The notes under the pieces are model-generated. The model was given only the letters and a program-made list of their open reading frames with translations, was not told where the DNA came from and did no database searches. The position numbers were made by a program, and so were the translations under genes. From Ruminobacter amylophilus (GTDB lineage: Bacteria > Pseudomonadota > Gammaproteobacteria > Enterobacterales > Succinivibrionaceae), in assembly GCF_900115655.1 (NCBI RefSeq), contig NZ_FOXF01000009.1:17913-81912 (forward strand): a stretch of 64,000 bases of DNA, in the 5' to 3' direction. Shown here piece by piece: positions 47,140-55,988 of this stretch; the first letter of the stretch is position 1; every line of letters begins with the position of its first letter.

Positions 47140-47739
47140 CTATAAAGGACTTCTTCCTGCAAGAGATCTCATGATGGTCGAACCGTCAATCGATTCGAGT
47201 TCTCCGCCTACAGGTATGCCTCTGGCAATTCTGGTGGCAACCACATTGCGTCTTCCTGCCATATGAGCAATGTAATGAGCCGTTGTATCACCTTCCACCG
47301 TAGGATTGGTGGCAAGAATGATTTCATGATATCTGCCGGTATCGAGAAGTCTGGCAAGTTCATCAAGTCCAAGTTCACCGGGACCGATGCCTTCTATCGG
47401 AGACAGATGTCCGTGAAGCACGAAATAGGTTCCGTTATATTCACCTGTCTGCTCTATGGCCAGAACATCGGCTGGACTTTCAACCACACAGATTATTCCG
47501 CTGTCCTGACGTCCGGCATCCCTGCAGATTTCACATTCCTCGCCGTCACTGTACGAACGGCATTTAGGACAGTAACTGATATTGTTCATGGCCTCAGTAA
47601 GAGTTTCGCCAAGCTTTAACGCCCCGTCTCTGTTGTGATCCAGAAGATAAAAAGCTATTCTCTGGGCACTTTTTGGACCGATACCCGGCATTATCTGCAG
47701 ATCATTTATCAACTTTTCAACCAGAGGACTGAACTTCAT
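47140..47739 (-). CDS. recR: Recombination protein RecR
   Basis: RecR works with RecO/RecF in loading RecA at gaps. The 199 residues have the helix-hairpin-helix at the start (LQIMPGIGPKSAQRIAFYLL in two parts), a four-cysteine zinc finger (CPKC and CEIC, residues 57-72) and the Toprim domain starting ICVVESPADVLAIE. It is downstream of ybaB with a terminator between them. Confidence 0.97.
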   Translation of the reverse strand: MKFSPLVEKLINDLQIMPGIGPKSAQRIAFYLLDHNRDGALKLGETLTEAMNNISYCPKCRSYSDGEECEICRDAGRQDSGIICVVESPADVLAIEQTGEYNGTYFVLHGHLSPIEGIGPGELGLDELARLLDTGRYHEIILATNPTVEGDTTAHYIAHMAGRRNVVATRIARGIPVGGELESIDGSTIMRSLAGRSPL

Positions 47740-47851
47740 AACAAAAGAGCTCCACTACAATAGACCGCGGTTCGACGGAACATCCGCCGTTATTCCGCTT
47801 CAGGCTTCCGCCGAATTATATTCAAATAAGGAACGGAAGTTTCACCATATT

Positions 47852-47886
47852 AAAAAATCCCTTCAGTCAGAAATCGTGAAGGGATC
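47852..47886 (-). terminator. Terminator between ybaB and recR
   Basis: On the minus strand ATCCCTTCA (47877-47885) pairs with TGAAGGGAT (47857-47865) and runs into six T. recR may thus have its own promoter as well as read-through. Confidence 0.75.
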
Positions 47887-47917
47887 TTTCAAAACCTAAA
47901 AATATTCCAGACGTGTT

Positions 47918-48250
47918 TTAGAACGGGAACTTGAAGCCCGGTGGTAAAGGAACGCCGTTGGTTACCTTACTCATACGTTCGGTTGAATATTCACTGATCT
48001 GACGGGCTGCGTCATTTGAAGCAGCAACAATCAGGTCTTCACACATTTCACGATCATCACCGAAAGCTGATTCAGCGATTTCAACCTTCAGTACCTGATG
48101 TGCACCGTTCATGCGAACCTTAACAAGGCCGCCGCCGGCAACACCTTCAACTTCATGAGCTTCAATTTCATCCTGAGCTTTCTTCATGCGTTCCTGCATT
48201 AATTGGGCCTGTTTCATCATGTTGCCCAAACCACCCATACCATTGAACAT
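47918..48250 (-). CDS. ybaB: YbaB/EbfC nucleoid-associated protein
   Basis: A 110-residue DNA-binding protein of the YbaB/EbfC family. It begins with MFNGMGGLGNMMKQAQLMQE, where the Met/Gln-rich helix is typical. A central beta sheet (GLVKVRMNGAHQVLKVEI) follows. It binds DNA as a dimer with low specificity. As usual it sits between dnaX and recR. Confidence 0.95.
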   Translation of the reverse strand: MFNGMGGLGNMMKQAQLMQERMKKAQDEIEAHEVEGVAGGGLVKVRMNGAHQVLKVEIAESAFGDDREMCEDLIVAASNDAARQISEYSTERMSKVTNGVPLPPGFKFPF

Positions 48251-48385
48251 ATTAAATTCCTTTTTAAGTTATATTATTTATCAAACAGTCACGATGTCAT
48301 ATCAGACAGTATGCGTGACTACATAGCTCTTATTATGCAAGATTTTTGCAAACTGTCAAACTAAGACAGTCAAAGTATCAGAAAA

Positions 48386-49939
48386 TTAAGACTGATCTTT
48401 AGTTTTAGGCTGAACCAGTTCAATTTTTGCCTCACCGATATCAAGTCCCAGCATGTTCTGAACTTCGGCAAAGCCTTCAGATTCGACAATACTACGCTTC
48501 TCGCTTTCAAGATTCTGCTCATAGAACTGATTATCCAGAGCTTCCGGACTTCCTTCAATTTCCCCGGCATCCACAAAATCAAATTTAAGACTGATTTTTC
48601 TTCCAAGTCCGGCACTGATCTCGGCAGCCATGTCGCTTAAGGCATTTCTGTTCAGAATACCGTCGATAACCTTCGGCAGACGGATAATCCACTCGTTTTC
48701 ATTCGCTCCGAATTCTCTGATTCCGCGATTGAGTATTACAAGATTCTCCATGGATACACCGGCCGCAACCAGATCCTGAGTATAGGAATCAGATACCTGA
48801 CCGAGCAGATCCATAGGCATTCTGATTTCACGTCCGTTAATCTTTCTGCGGTGGTGAACATTCTTCTGTGCGTCAGATGAGGGAGCACTGCCGCCGTTCT
48901 GAACTGAAGGAGTGAGATCAAGCGACGTGTAGTCAACACTGTTCGCTCTGTCTGCCTCATCATCACTGTCTGAAGCAAAATCCCTGTATTCAGGCATCGG
49001 CACGTCATCGAACTGTTCGGCATAATCGCCGCCGTTCTGACTTTCAGGGATATAACCCCCGATGTTACGCCCGCCTGCATAATCCGGAACCATGCCGCTC
49101 ATAACGTTATTATTTACGTTCCCGGACTGAACAGGCATCTGTGGCTGATTCATGCGAACGGAGGAATTTACAGTCCCCTGCTTCACGTTACCGGCAGCAG
49201 GAGCCCTGCCCGGCTGACGCTGTTCATGCTGAACCGCAGGATGAGAAGCATCCTGAACCGGATGTCCGGCATTGACCTGATTTCTGCTTGAACGGGTCCA
49301 GCTGTTGACCGTAACCTGCTGATGATTATCGGGAATGTACCTCGGAGCAGCATTGCTTTCCTGACGTCTCTGACTCATTACCGGTCTCTGAGGTCCCATT
49401 GAAGCATTGGAAGCCGCGGTCATCTGCTGATGCTGAGTTGATGCCGGAGCCATGCCGTCACCGTATTGCATATCCCCGGAAGAAGGCATGTTCATCCCGG
49501 TCTGAGCCTGAATTGCTCCCGCAAGGGTGCTGCCAGGAATATTCTGCAGAGCCTGACTGCTTCTGTCCTGCTGAATTCTGTTTGCCAGCGCATGTTCACG
49601 CTGTTTGTACTCTTCCTCGCGCTTCTGTGTCTGCAGTTTCTGTTCGTTGGCAGTAATCTTGTAATACTGGTTTTCTATTTCCTTGTCCTGCCTGTCAATT
49701 TCCTTCTGAAGCAGGGAAATATAATCAAAAAGATTCAGGTAGCCGTTAACTGTTTCACTACTGATATGACTTTCCGAGGACTGCTGCTGTTTTTTCTGCT
49801 TTGCCTGAGTCTCGTTTTCCTGTCTCGCGGCATCTCGCTGCTCATTGAGATGGTCAAAAGCCACCAGCGGATCATTGATTTTATCCAGCGCCAGATCCGG
49901 AAAATCTACCTTTCTGAAACTACCGGCTGTTTTTTTTTT
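48386..49939 (-). CDS. dnaX: DnaX tau-specific C-terminal part, read in the -1 frame
   Basis: This open frame starts upstream inside the A10 tract and continues as KTAGSFRKVDFPDLAL, with no ATG of its own; a GTG at 49864 lacks a good ribosome site. A -1 shift from the upstream dnaX frame joins them, giving a tau of about 878 residues (E. coli 643). Residues after the junction include a coiled coil, about 230 low-complexity Gln/Asn/Met-rich residues and a conserved end. The last 150 residues resemble tau domain V, which binds the polymerase alpha subunit: the block SPEALDNQFYEQNLESEKRS is near the end. Confidence 0.82.
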   Translation of the reverse strand, partial: KKKTAGSFRKVDFPDLALDKINDPLVAFDHLNEQRDAARQENETQAKQKKQQQSSESHISSETVNGYLNLFDYISLLQKEIDRQDKEIENQYYKITANEQKLQTQKREEEYKQREHALANRIQQDRSSQALQNIPGSTLAGAIQAQTGMNMPSSGDMQYGDGMAPASTQHQQMTAASNASMGPQRPVMSQRRQESNAAPRYIPDNHQQVTVNSWTRSSRNQVNAGHPVQDASHPAVQHEQRQPGRAPAAGNVKQGTVNSSVRMNQPQMPVQSGNVNNNVMSGMVPDYAGGRNIGGYIPESQNGGDYAEQFDDVPMPEYRDFASDSDDEADRANSVDYTSLDLTPSVQNGGSAPSSDAQKNVHHRRKINGREIRMPMDLLGQVSDSYTQDLVAAGVSMENLVILNRGIREFGANENEWIIRLPKVIDGILNRNALSDMAAEISAGLGRKISLKFDFVDAGEIEGSPEALDNQFYEQNLESEKRSIVESEGFAEVQNMLGLDIGEAKIELVQPKTKDQS

Positions 49940-51021
49940 AAATTGAACGCCAGAAGACGAAGCATGGTCATCTCAAAAGCAGACATGCCGTCAGGTGCGA
50001 AAGGAAGTTCTCTTCTTCCTTCAAGAATAATCTGGTAATAAAGCTGAACTTCTTCAGGACTGAAGAGACCTGAAAGTTCGGCAATCACATCACTGCGCAG
50101 AGAGTATATGTCAGCCTTGCTGCCTGCCACCTGGTAAAGAGCGATGTCATGAAACACTCTGGCAAGACTCAGATGCAGTGTATCAAAATCAGGAGTTACC
50201 GAAGCCACGGTATTGAGTACTCCGGACAGGGCAGCGCCGTCATTGGTTGCTATAACCTTAAGGATTTCAATGAGGTATGATGAGTCCAGAGTTCCCACCA
50301 TGTCGTATACGCCTTCAAGAGTAACCTTTCCTCCGCCAAGGGCTATCGCCTGATCAGTAAGACTCAGAGCGTCACGCATTGAGCCTCTGGCAGCTCTTGC
50401 CAGTTCAACCAGACCGTCTTCCTCATAGGAAATTTTTTCCTCGTCAAGCACGTATTTAAGCTGTCCCTTGATGTCGTCAATTGACAGAGCCTTCAGCTGG
50501 AACTGCAGACAGCGTGAAACAACGGTAACGGGAAGCTTCTGCGGATCTGTTGTCGCAAGGATGAATTTTACGTATTCAGGAGGTTCTTCCAGAGTCTTAA
50601 GCAGAGCATTGAAAGAACTTGTTGAAAGCATGTGTACTTCGTCGATGAGATAAACCTTGTAACGGCCCGCTATCGGCTTGTACTGGACATTCTCCAGTAT
50701 CTCGCGGGTATCCTCCACCTTGGTTCTTGAGGCGGCATCGATTTCAATGAGATCCGGATAATTGCCGTTGGCAATGGCCCTGCAGCTCTCACACTCACCG
50801 CACGGATGAGCTGTAATCCCCTTTTCGCAGTTGAAGCATTTGGCGAGAATACGGGCGATTGTGGTTTTACCCACACCTCTTGTTCCGGTTAAAAGATAGG
50901 CGTGATGAAGTCTGCCTGTTTCCAAAGCATTTATCAAAGCGGCAAGAACATGTTTCTGACCGACCATATCCTCAAAGGACTGCGGACGGTATTTTCTTGC
51001 TAAAACGGTGTAATCTGCCAT
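49906..51021 (-). CDS. dnaX: DNA polymerase III gamma-like subunit (zero-frame product of dnaX)
   Basis: The clamp-loader ATPase, 371 residues in the zero frame. It has Walker A GTRGVGKT (46-53), the zinc cysteines C64, C73, C76 and C79, Walker B LIDEVHML, and the sensor region. Domain III ends around residue 360. After FNLKKK the zero frame adds only QPVVSER before a stop. It thus encodes precisely domains I-III, shorter than E. coli gamma (431). In E. coli tau is the zero-frame product and gamma the shifted one; here it is the reverse. Confidence 0.95.
   Translation of the reverse strand: MADYTVLARKYRPQSFEDMVGQKHVLAALINALETGRLHHAYLLTGTRGVGKTTIARILAKCFNCEKGITAHPCGECESCRAIANGNYPDLIEIDAASRTKVEDTREILENVQYKPIAGRYKVYLIDEVHMLSTSSFNALLKTLEEPPEYVKFILATTDPQKLPVTVVSRCLQFQLKALSIDDIKGQLKYVLDEEKISYEEDGLVELARAARGSMRDALSLTDQAIALGGGKVTLEGVYDMVGTLDSSYLIEILKVIATNDGAALSGVLNTVASVTPDFDTLHLSLARVFHDIALYQVAGSKADIYSLRSDVIAELSGLFSPEEVQLYYQIILEGRRELPFAPDGMSAFEMTMLRLLAFNLKKKQPVVSER
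49928..49942 (-). other. dnaX slippage site (TTT then ten A)
   Basis: On the minus strand the codons are AAT TTA AAA AAA AAA CAG, giving an uninterrupted A10 (49930-49939). It fits the ribosomal -1 heptamer A AAA AAA. It also fits transcriptional slippage as in Thermus dnaX, where a run of nine A is used. Adding one A, or slipping -1, opens the tau frame. Confidence 0.8.
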
Positions 51022-51279
51022 CTGCCTTTCTCAAAATGAAATAACCTAAAACCGCCTGACTGAAACCGGACTTCTGTACAACAAACAACCAGCTTCCGAT
51101 ATACGGATTTCCCCGTACCGTCAATGCGCTGTATAGCTTATCACTATCACGCAAAAAATCAAAATATAAATTGTCAGTCGTAAGGAATGATTCACAATAC
51201 GCAGACAATCTTCATCCGTCCGGCACTGACTTTCTGCAGGCCGGGCAGAATGTTCTAAATGCAGCTGCCGGCTTTCAGA

Positions 51280-51822
51280 TTAATGTCCCGGAAACTCCAT
51301 GATGCAGCGGCTGTCGACACCATATCTGTTCTTAAGCATTTCCACTCCGCCGAGATCCGGAAGTGAAATTGCAAATACCGCACCGGCAATGGTGGCATTG
51401 AAGCGGTTCACCAGTTTAATCTGAGCCTCAACCGTACCGCCGGTGGCAATCAGATCGTCAACAATCAGAATTCTGTCGTCACTGCTGATGGCATCCTGAT
51501 GCATCTCAAGCACGTTGGTACCGTACTCAAGTTCATAGCTTTCACTGTAGACTTCTCTTGGTAACTTGCCCGGCTTTCTCGCCATGACAAAACCGCAGCC
51601 GAGAAGAGCGGCGACAGGAGCACCGAATACAAAGCCTCTGGCTTCACTTCCAACCACCTTGGTAATGCCCGCATCGGCGTACAGCTCAGCCATCTTTTTA
51701 CAGATAAGAGGGAAAGCCTCAGGATTTTCACATACGCTGGTTATATCCCTGAACACGATTCCAGACTTAGGGAAATCCTTAATTGACTTTACACAGGACT
51801 TTAAGTATTCAATCTCATCCAT
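51280..51822 (-). CDS. apt: Adenine phosphoribosyltransferase
   Basis: Apt salvages adenine to AMP using PRPP. The 180 residues carry PKSGIVFRDIT near the start, and the PRPP loop ILIVDDLIATGGT (about 117-129). It is first in the apt-dnaX-ybaB-recR series; 258 bases without a gene separate it from dnaX. Confidence 0.96.
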   Translation of the reverse strand: MDEIEYLKSCVKSIKDFPKSGIVFRDITSVCENPEAFPLICKKMAELYADAGITKVVGSEARGFVFGAPVAALLGCGFVMARKPGKLPREVYSESYELEYGTNVLEMHQDAISSDDRILIVDDLIATGGTVEAQIKLVNRFNATIAGAVFAISLPDLGGVEMLKNRYGVDSRCIMEFPGH

Positions 51823-52138
51823 GTTGCGCTACCTTGATATGTATCTTTACTGAAAATATTCCTACTGATTTCATTTTATTAGCAGAGACCGAAATGTCAA
51901 CGAAAACAATGCGTGATTCATAAGTTTACGAAATGAATATACCTGCCTTCCGAAATCTGTCAGGTATTTCAGACGCATCATGACCAGTGTTCATCTTTCG
52001 CCACCGTTCTCAAACTGCGGTATTCTATCAGAATATATAAAAAAAACAGACAGCGTTCCATGTCAAAGGTAAAGAGTGAGATAATCGTGTGGTATAATCT
52101 GACGTAGATTTTTCACTTTAAAACCGATAACAGACACT
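51823..52138. other. Divergent intergenic region apt/gph
   Basis: No gene. On the plus strand an extended -10 box TGGTATAAT (52090-52098) is the likely gph promoter. On the minus strand an AT-rich stretch near 51875 may serve apt. Confidence 0.45.
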
Positions 52139-52810
52139 ATGAGTTCAAATTATGAAGCCGTCCTGTTTGATCTTGACGGAACCCTTCTCGACACTGCCCT
52201 TGATCTGGGTAAAGCCACAAATCACGTTCTGTCTCTCTACAACAGGGGACCGATTTCCGACGACACGGCAAGAATGTATGCCTCAGACGGAATGAGAGCC
52301 CTGCTCAAATCAGGCATACCGGAAGAAGAACAGGCTCAATATGATTTTGAAAAGATGAGACTGGAATTTCTTCCCTACTACCATGAGCACATAGCTGACA
52401 GAACCTGTTACTTTGACGGCACGGCCGAACTGATTAACGCCCTGAAAAAGAACGGTATTCCGTATGCGGTGGTAACCAGCAAGCCGGATCATCTCGCATG
52501 CAGGGTTCTCGGCAAATTCAAGGAACTCTCGGACATCGGAGTAATCGTCGGCTGTGACACTCTTCCGGTATCAAAGCCGAATCCGGAACCGCTTCTCTAC
52601 GCCTGCAGAAAACTCAACGTGGAACCTAAAAACTGTCTTTATGTGGGAGATCACATCAGAGATATTGAAGCCGGCCACAATGCGGACATGAAAACCGCAC
52701 TGGCTCTGTGGGGATATATCAGGGACAAGGAGCATCCTGAAGTCTTCGGTGCTGATTTTGTTGCCAAAGATTTCAGGGAACTGGCCGGAATCATTGGAAT
52801 CAGCCTCTGA
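52139..52810 (+). CDS. gph: HAD phosphatase, phosphoglycolate phosphatase Gph
   Basis: A 223-residue HAD hydrolase. Motif I is LFDLDGTLLDT (residues 9-19) with both Asp; motif II VVTSKP; motif III Lys in SKPNPEP; motif IV GDHIRDIEAG. The length and cap fit Gph, which removes 2-phosphoglycolate formed in DNA repair. A related substrate cannot be excluded. Confidence 0.85.
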   Translation: MSSNYEAVLFDLDGTLLDTALDLGKATNHVLSLYNRGPISDDTARMYASDGMRALLKSGIPEEEQAQYDFEKMRLEFLPYYHEHIADRTCYFDGTAELINALKKNGIPYAVVTSKPDHLACRVLGKFKELSDIGVIVGCDTLPVSKPNPEPLLYACRKLNVEPKNCLYVGDHIRDIEAGHNADMKTALALWGYIRDKEHPEVFGADFVAKDFRELAGIIGISL

Positions 52811-53109
52811 TACACCGAATGAAAAAAAAAGAAAACCGTAATCTGACGGAAATTATAAAGGCAAAAAAAAGTGCATTGACTTACAGTGGATCGGCAGGTC
52901 AATACACTCCGCAAAATGCATAATAAGATAAAAGTTTAAGGATAAATCAATCACTTTTCACAAAGTCATAGTGAATACTCCCGCATTCACTGATTATTAT
53001 TATACAAACAGTCTCAATGGAATGTGTTTCAAACCCCATACAAATTGTTACAAAATGTTACAAATGGTTTTAAAAACGTACAGTTACTGAAATATTTATA
53101 AAAATCTGA

Positions 53110-53559
53110 TTACTGACCGCAGGCCTTCAGAATGGTGAACAGAGCCTCCCTCAGCTCTCTGGCTTTTTCCGGAGTAAATTTACATCCCCTTTCAGACATT
53201 GAACCGCAGACATGTTCCGGAATATCCTTTGCCTTTTCGTAAAGAGCCATTCCCTCTTCAGTTATTCTGACAATCACAACCCTTTCGTCATTCTCACTTC
53301 TGAATTTGCTGATATACCCGTCCTTCATCAGTTTCTTGATGACGGGAGTAATCGTACCAGAATCGAGATAGAGTTCCTGACAGAGATCCTTTACCGAAAT
53401 CTCCTCTCTCTCCCACAGAACCATCATGGTGACATACTGAGTGTAAGTGAGGCCGAGAGGTTCAAGATAAGGAGCATAGTTATTTACCACCTTTCTGGCA
53501 CAGGCATATAAAGGGAAACATAACTGACTCTTTAATGTCATGGATTCATCTATTTTCAT
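53110..53559 (-). CDS. OhrR-like MarR family regulator
   Basis: A winged-helix repressor, 149 residues from the ATG at 53559. The conserved thiol sensor of OhrR is present: QLCFPLYACAR with Cys14, followed by LGLTYTQYVTMMVLWE and LYLDSGTITPVIKKL (recognition helix). OhrR proteins release DNA when that Cys is oxidised by organic peroxide. A longer frame to 53616 has GGGAGG but only one base before the ATG. It is divergent from a thioredoxin gene rather than ohr. Confidence 0.82.
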   Translation of the reverse strand: MKIDESMTLKSQLCFPLYACARKVVNNYAPYLEPLGLTYTQYVTMMVLWEREEISVKDLCQELYLDSGTITPVIKKLMKDGYISKFRSENDERVVIVRITEEGMALYEKAKDIPEHVCGSMSERGCKFTPEKARELREALFTILKACGQ

Positions 53560-53798
53560 GGCAGTTCCGGTATTTAACAAATCATCTTCAGATCTCTGAA
53601 GAATACACTTTATCATGCCTCCCTTCAGGAAAGGCGGAATGAGTCACACTTCTATTGAAATCAGAATAGGTATCCTTCTTATTTCAGTAAAACAGTTCTT
53701 TTGCATATCAGTTCCGTGGAAGAACCGTAAACCGGTTTCCACATTCGACCTTACTTATATTTTACAGCAATTATCTGAATTTTTTAATTAGATTTTTA

Positions 53799-53835
53799 AA
53801 ATTTAATTTGATTAAATTAAATTTAGTGTTATACT
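53799..53835 (+). promoter_or_regulatory. Palindromic operator overlapping the thioredoxin promoter
   Basis: AAATTTAATTT (53799-53809) and its exact complement (53814-53824) flank GATT. The -35 box TTTGAT (53807-53812), a 17-base spacer and TATACT (53830-53835) overlap it. A MarR/OhrR dimer bound here would block the promoter. Confidence 0.6.
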
Positions 53836-53965
53836 AAAAACATCGAGAACAGATTTACATCAGATTAATCTGATGTTTAAAAAAACATAAAACAATAAAA
53901 AACTGCACAAAACAACCAGACAATATTTATTCAAAAGTAACTGCAACATCTCAAGGAGATTTACT

Positions 53966-54283
53966 ATGAGCATGATTATGATCAATAACGAAAACTTCAA
54001 GAGTGAAGTTCTTGATGACAAGGAGCTCAAGCTTCTGGTTTTCGGCGCTGAATGGTGCGGACACTGCAAGGTTTTAAGACCTCGCATTATGGAATACGGT
54101 CAGGCTCACCCTGAACTCAAGATCTGCCTGCACAATGTTGATGAAGCAACTGTCGCCGCAGAAACATTCCATATCACCGGTGTTCCGTGTCTGATTGTTC
54201 TCAAGGACGGTCAGGAAGTTGAACGTCACGTGGGAGCATTAAGCCTCAATCAGCTGGAAAGTCTGATTGAAAAGAACAGATAA
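53966..54283 (+). CDS. Thioredoxin-like protein
   Basis: A 105-residue cytoplasmic thioredoxin fold with active site WCGHC (C31, C34) in FGAEWCGHCKVLRP and the cis-Pro in ITGVPCLIVL. AAGGAG precedes the ATG. The active site WCGHC is of PDI type and more oxidising than WCGPC. There is an extra Cys next to the cis-Pro. Divergent from an OhrR-like regulator with an operator between, so it probably belongs to a peroxide response. Confidence 0.88.
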   Translation: MSMIMINNENFKSEVLDDKELKLLVFGAEWCGHCKVLRPRIMEYGQAHPELKICLHNVDEATVAAETFHITGVPCLIVLKDGQEVERHVGALSLNQLESLIEKNR

Positions 54284-54335
54284 TAACCGTAATCGATGAT
54301 TGAAACCGATAGACATTAGTCAATGTCTGATATTT

Positions 54336-54371
54336 CTCCAGTACGGCCACCTGCCGGACTGGAGTTTTTTT
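54336..54371 (+). terminator. Terminator after the thioredoxin gene
   Basis: CTCCAGTACGGC (54336-54347) pairs, with one mismatch, with GCCGGACTGGAG (54353-54364) and is followed by seven T. Confidence 0.88.
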
Positions 54372-54397
54372 ACATACGGACAGAAAAAAAACTTACT

Positions 54398-55216
54398 CTA
54401 GAATTCCAGAACATCTCCGCAGTGCAAATAATGAAGCCTGTCCCCCATTACCTCCTTCATTACCGCAAAAGCCTCCTCTCCGGTACAGTGACAGGTATAG
54501 AAAACCGAACGGAAGCTTTTCAGTTCCCGGGCTATCCCCCTGATTTCCCTGATGTCATCAGCCGTATAGGCGGTTTTCTTCTTCAGATGGAAACCGCTTA
54601 TCACCACATCCGGCTCGGTTTCATATATGCTTCTGAACTCATCCAGAATATTCAGAATACCGTGATGTGCACATCCGGAAAGCAGAATTCTTTTCTCACC
54701 GACGGTAATCACCAGACACTGCTCATGACGGAAATCGTCCTGAACAAAACCGGTTCCGGTTTTTATCTTCAGAGTTCCGTTTGCCGACGGTACAGGTCTG
54801 TTACTCACTATTCCGGCAAAAATCTCCAGCTCATCGTCAATTCTCATGCTGCCGTTCAACATTACAATCCGGGATGATTTTTTCAGTTCTGAGTCAAGAC
54901 CGATGAACTTCGGTGCTTCATGAATGGAATAGTACTCGCCGAATGCCGACGTCTGCATATAGATTTTCGCGACAGAGTTGCACTGCAGAAAACAGGACAG
55001 TCCGCCTCCGTGATCATTATGTCCGTGACTCAGTACAACCGTATCAATCAGACTGAGATCCGTATGCATTATTCCGGCATTTTTAAGAAACAGATCTGAA
55101 GCCCCTGAATCAAGAAGTAGCCGGTGATGAGGTGTCTCGACGTAAAGACAGAGTCCGTGTTCAACCTCCAGGCGGCGGTTGGCACATGTATTCTCCACCA
55201 GTGCGGCAATTTTCAT
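54398..55216 (-). CDS. Metallo-beta-lactamase-fold hydrolase
   Basis: The ATG at 55216 follows GGGGAG and gives 272 residues. The metal motif is LSHGHNDHGG (H64, H66, D68, H69). Later ligands are in SGCAHHGI and the final HCGD. The arrangement fits the family named after dihydropterin ribofuranosyl-aminobenzene phosphate synthase, found in methanogens and in many anaerobes; the bacterial substrate is not established. It is downstream of yciO, with a small hairpin between (about 55264-55280). Confidence 0.75.
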   Translation of the reverse strand: MKIAALVENTCANRRLEVEHGLCLYVETPHHRLLLDSGASDLFLKNAGIMHTDLSLIDTVVLSHGHNDHGGGLSCFLQCNSVAKIYMQTSAFGEYYSIHEAPKFIGLDSELKKSSRIVMLNGSMRIDDELEIFAGIVSNRPVPSANGTLKIKTGTGFVQDDFRHEQCLVITVGEKRILLSGCAHHGILNILDEFRSIYETEPDVVISGFHLKKKTAYTADDIREIRGIARELKSFRSVFYTCHCTGEEAFAVMKEVMGDRLHYLHCGDVLEF

Positions 55217-55359
55217 TTCCACTCCCCGACATATGATTAATGCTTTATACAGATAACGGAAACCTGCATAAAAAGCAGGCTTCCACACAAACAATCAGTT
55301 CACCGGAGATTTCCTCCGCATAAACCGACCTTAATCACCAAGGTAAAATCTTTCAGAAT

Positions 55360-55983
55360 TTACTGAAACGGAGTCGGATCACCGGAACCGACTCTCACAA
55401 CTTCCACGGATCCCTCTTCAGAAAGATTGATCACCGTGGTAGGCTGTTCCACCAGATAACCGCCGTCCACAATCACATCCACCAGTTTACCGATTTTATC
55501 ATCAATTTCATAAGGATCATTTTCCGCCTTGTCGCTTTCAGGCAGAATCAGGGAAACGCTCATCAGCGGTTCTCCCATGTATCTGAGCAGTTCAGCGATG
55601 ATGTTGTTTTCCGGAACTCTCAGACCTATGGTCTTACGCTTTTCATTCATCAGCTTTTTCGGAACTTCCTTGGTTCCCTTCAGAATAAAGGTGTATGGTC
55701 CCGGAGTATTGTTACGAATCAGTCTGAAAGCAGTGTTATCCACCTTCGAATAGGTGGACAGTTCACTCAAATCAGCACACAGCAGGGTAAAATTATGGTT
55801 CTTATCCACGTTTCTGATTCTGATGATTCTTTCACGCGCTTCCTTGTTTTCCAGCACGCATCCCAGCGCATATCCTGAGTCCGTAGGCAGCACAGCCACG
55901 GCTCCGTCCCTTAAAAGTTCGGCAATACGATGTATGTTTCTTTCCTGAGGATTCTCAGGATGAACAACTATAACCTCTGCCAT
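55360..55983 (-). CDS. yciO: YciO/Sua5-YrdC-like protein
   Basis: A YrdC-fold protein of about 207 residues. Start ATG 55983 follows GGAGG; a TTG at 55992 is less likely. The fold is seen in GAVAVLPTDSGYALGC, NTPGPYTFILKGT and GLRVPEN. The family is related to TsaC, which makes threonylcarbamoyl-AMP, but the YciO branch is not equivalent in all species. It follows rnm after five bases, the same neighbour as in E. coli. Confidence 0.9.
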   Translation of the reverse strand: MAEVIVVHPENPQERNIHRIAELLRDGAVAVLPTDSGYALGCVLENKEARERIIRIRNVDKNHNFTLLCADLSELSTYSKVDNTAFRLIRNNTPGPYTFILKGTKEVPKKLMNEKRKTIGLRVPENNIIAELLRYMGEPLMSVSLILPESDKAENDPYEIDDKIGKLVDVIVDGGYLVEQPTTVINLSEEGSVEVVRVGSGDPTPFQ

Positions 55984-55988
55984 GATAA

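Noticed and set aside
49466..50038. A 190-codon plus-strand reading frame
   Set aside because: It lies antisense to both dnaX frames, is leucine/phenylalanine low complexity, and has no ribosome site or homology.
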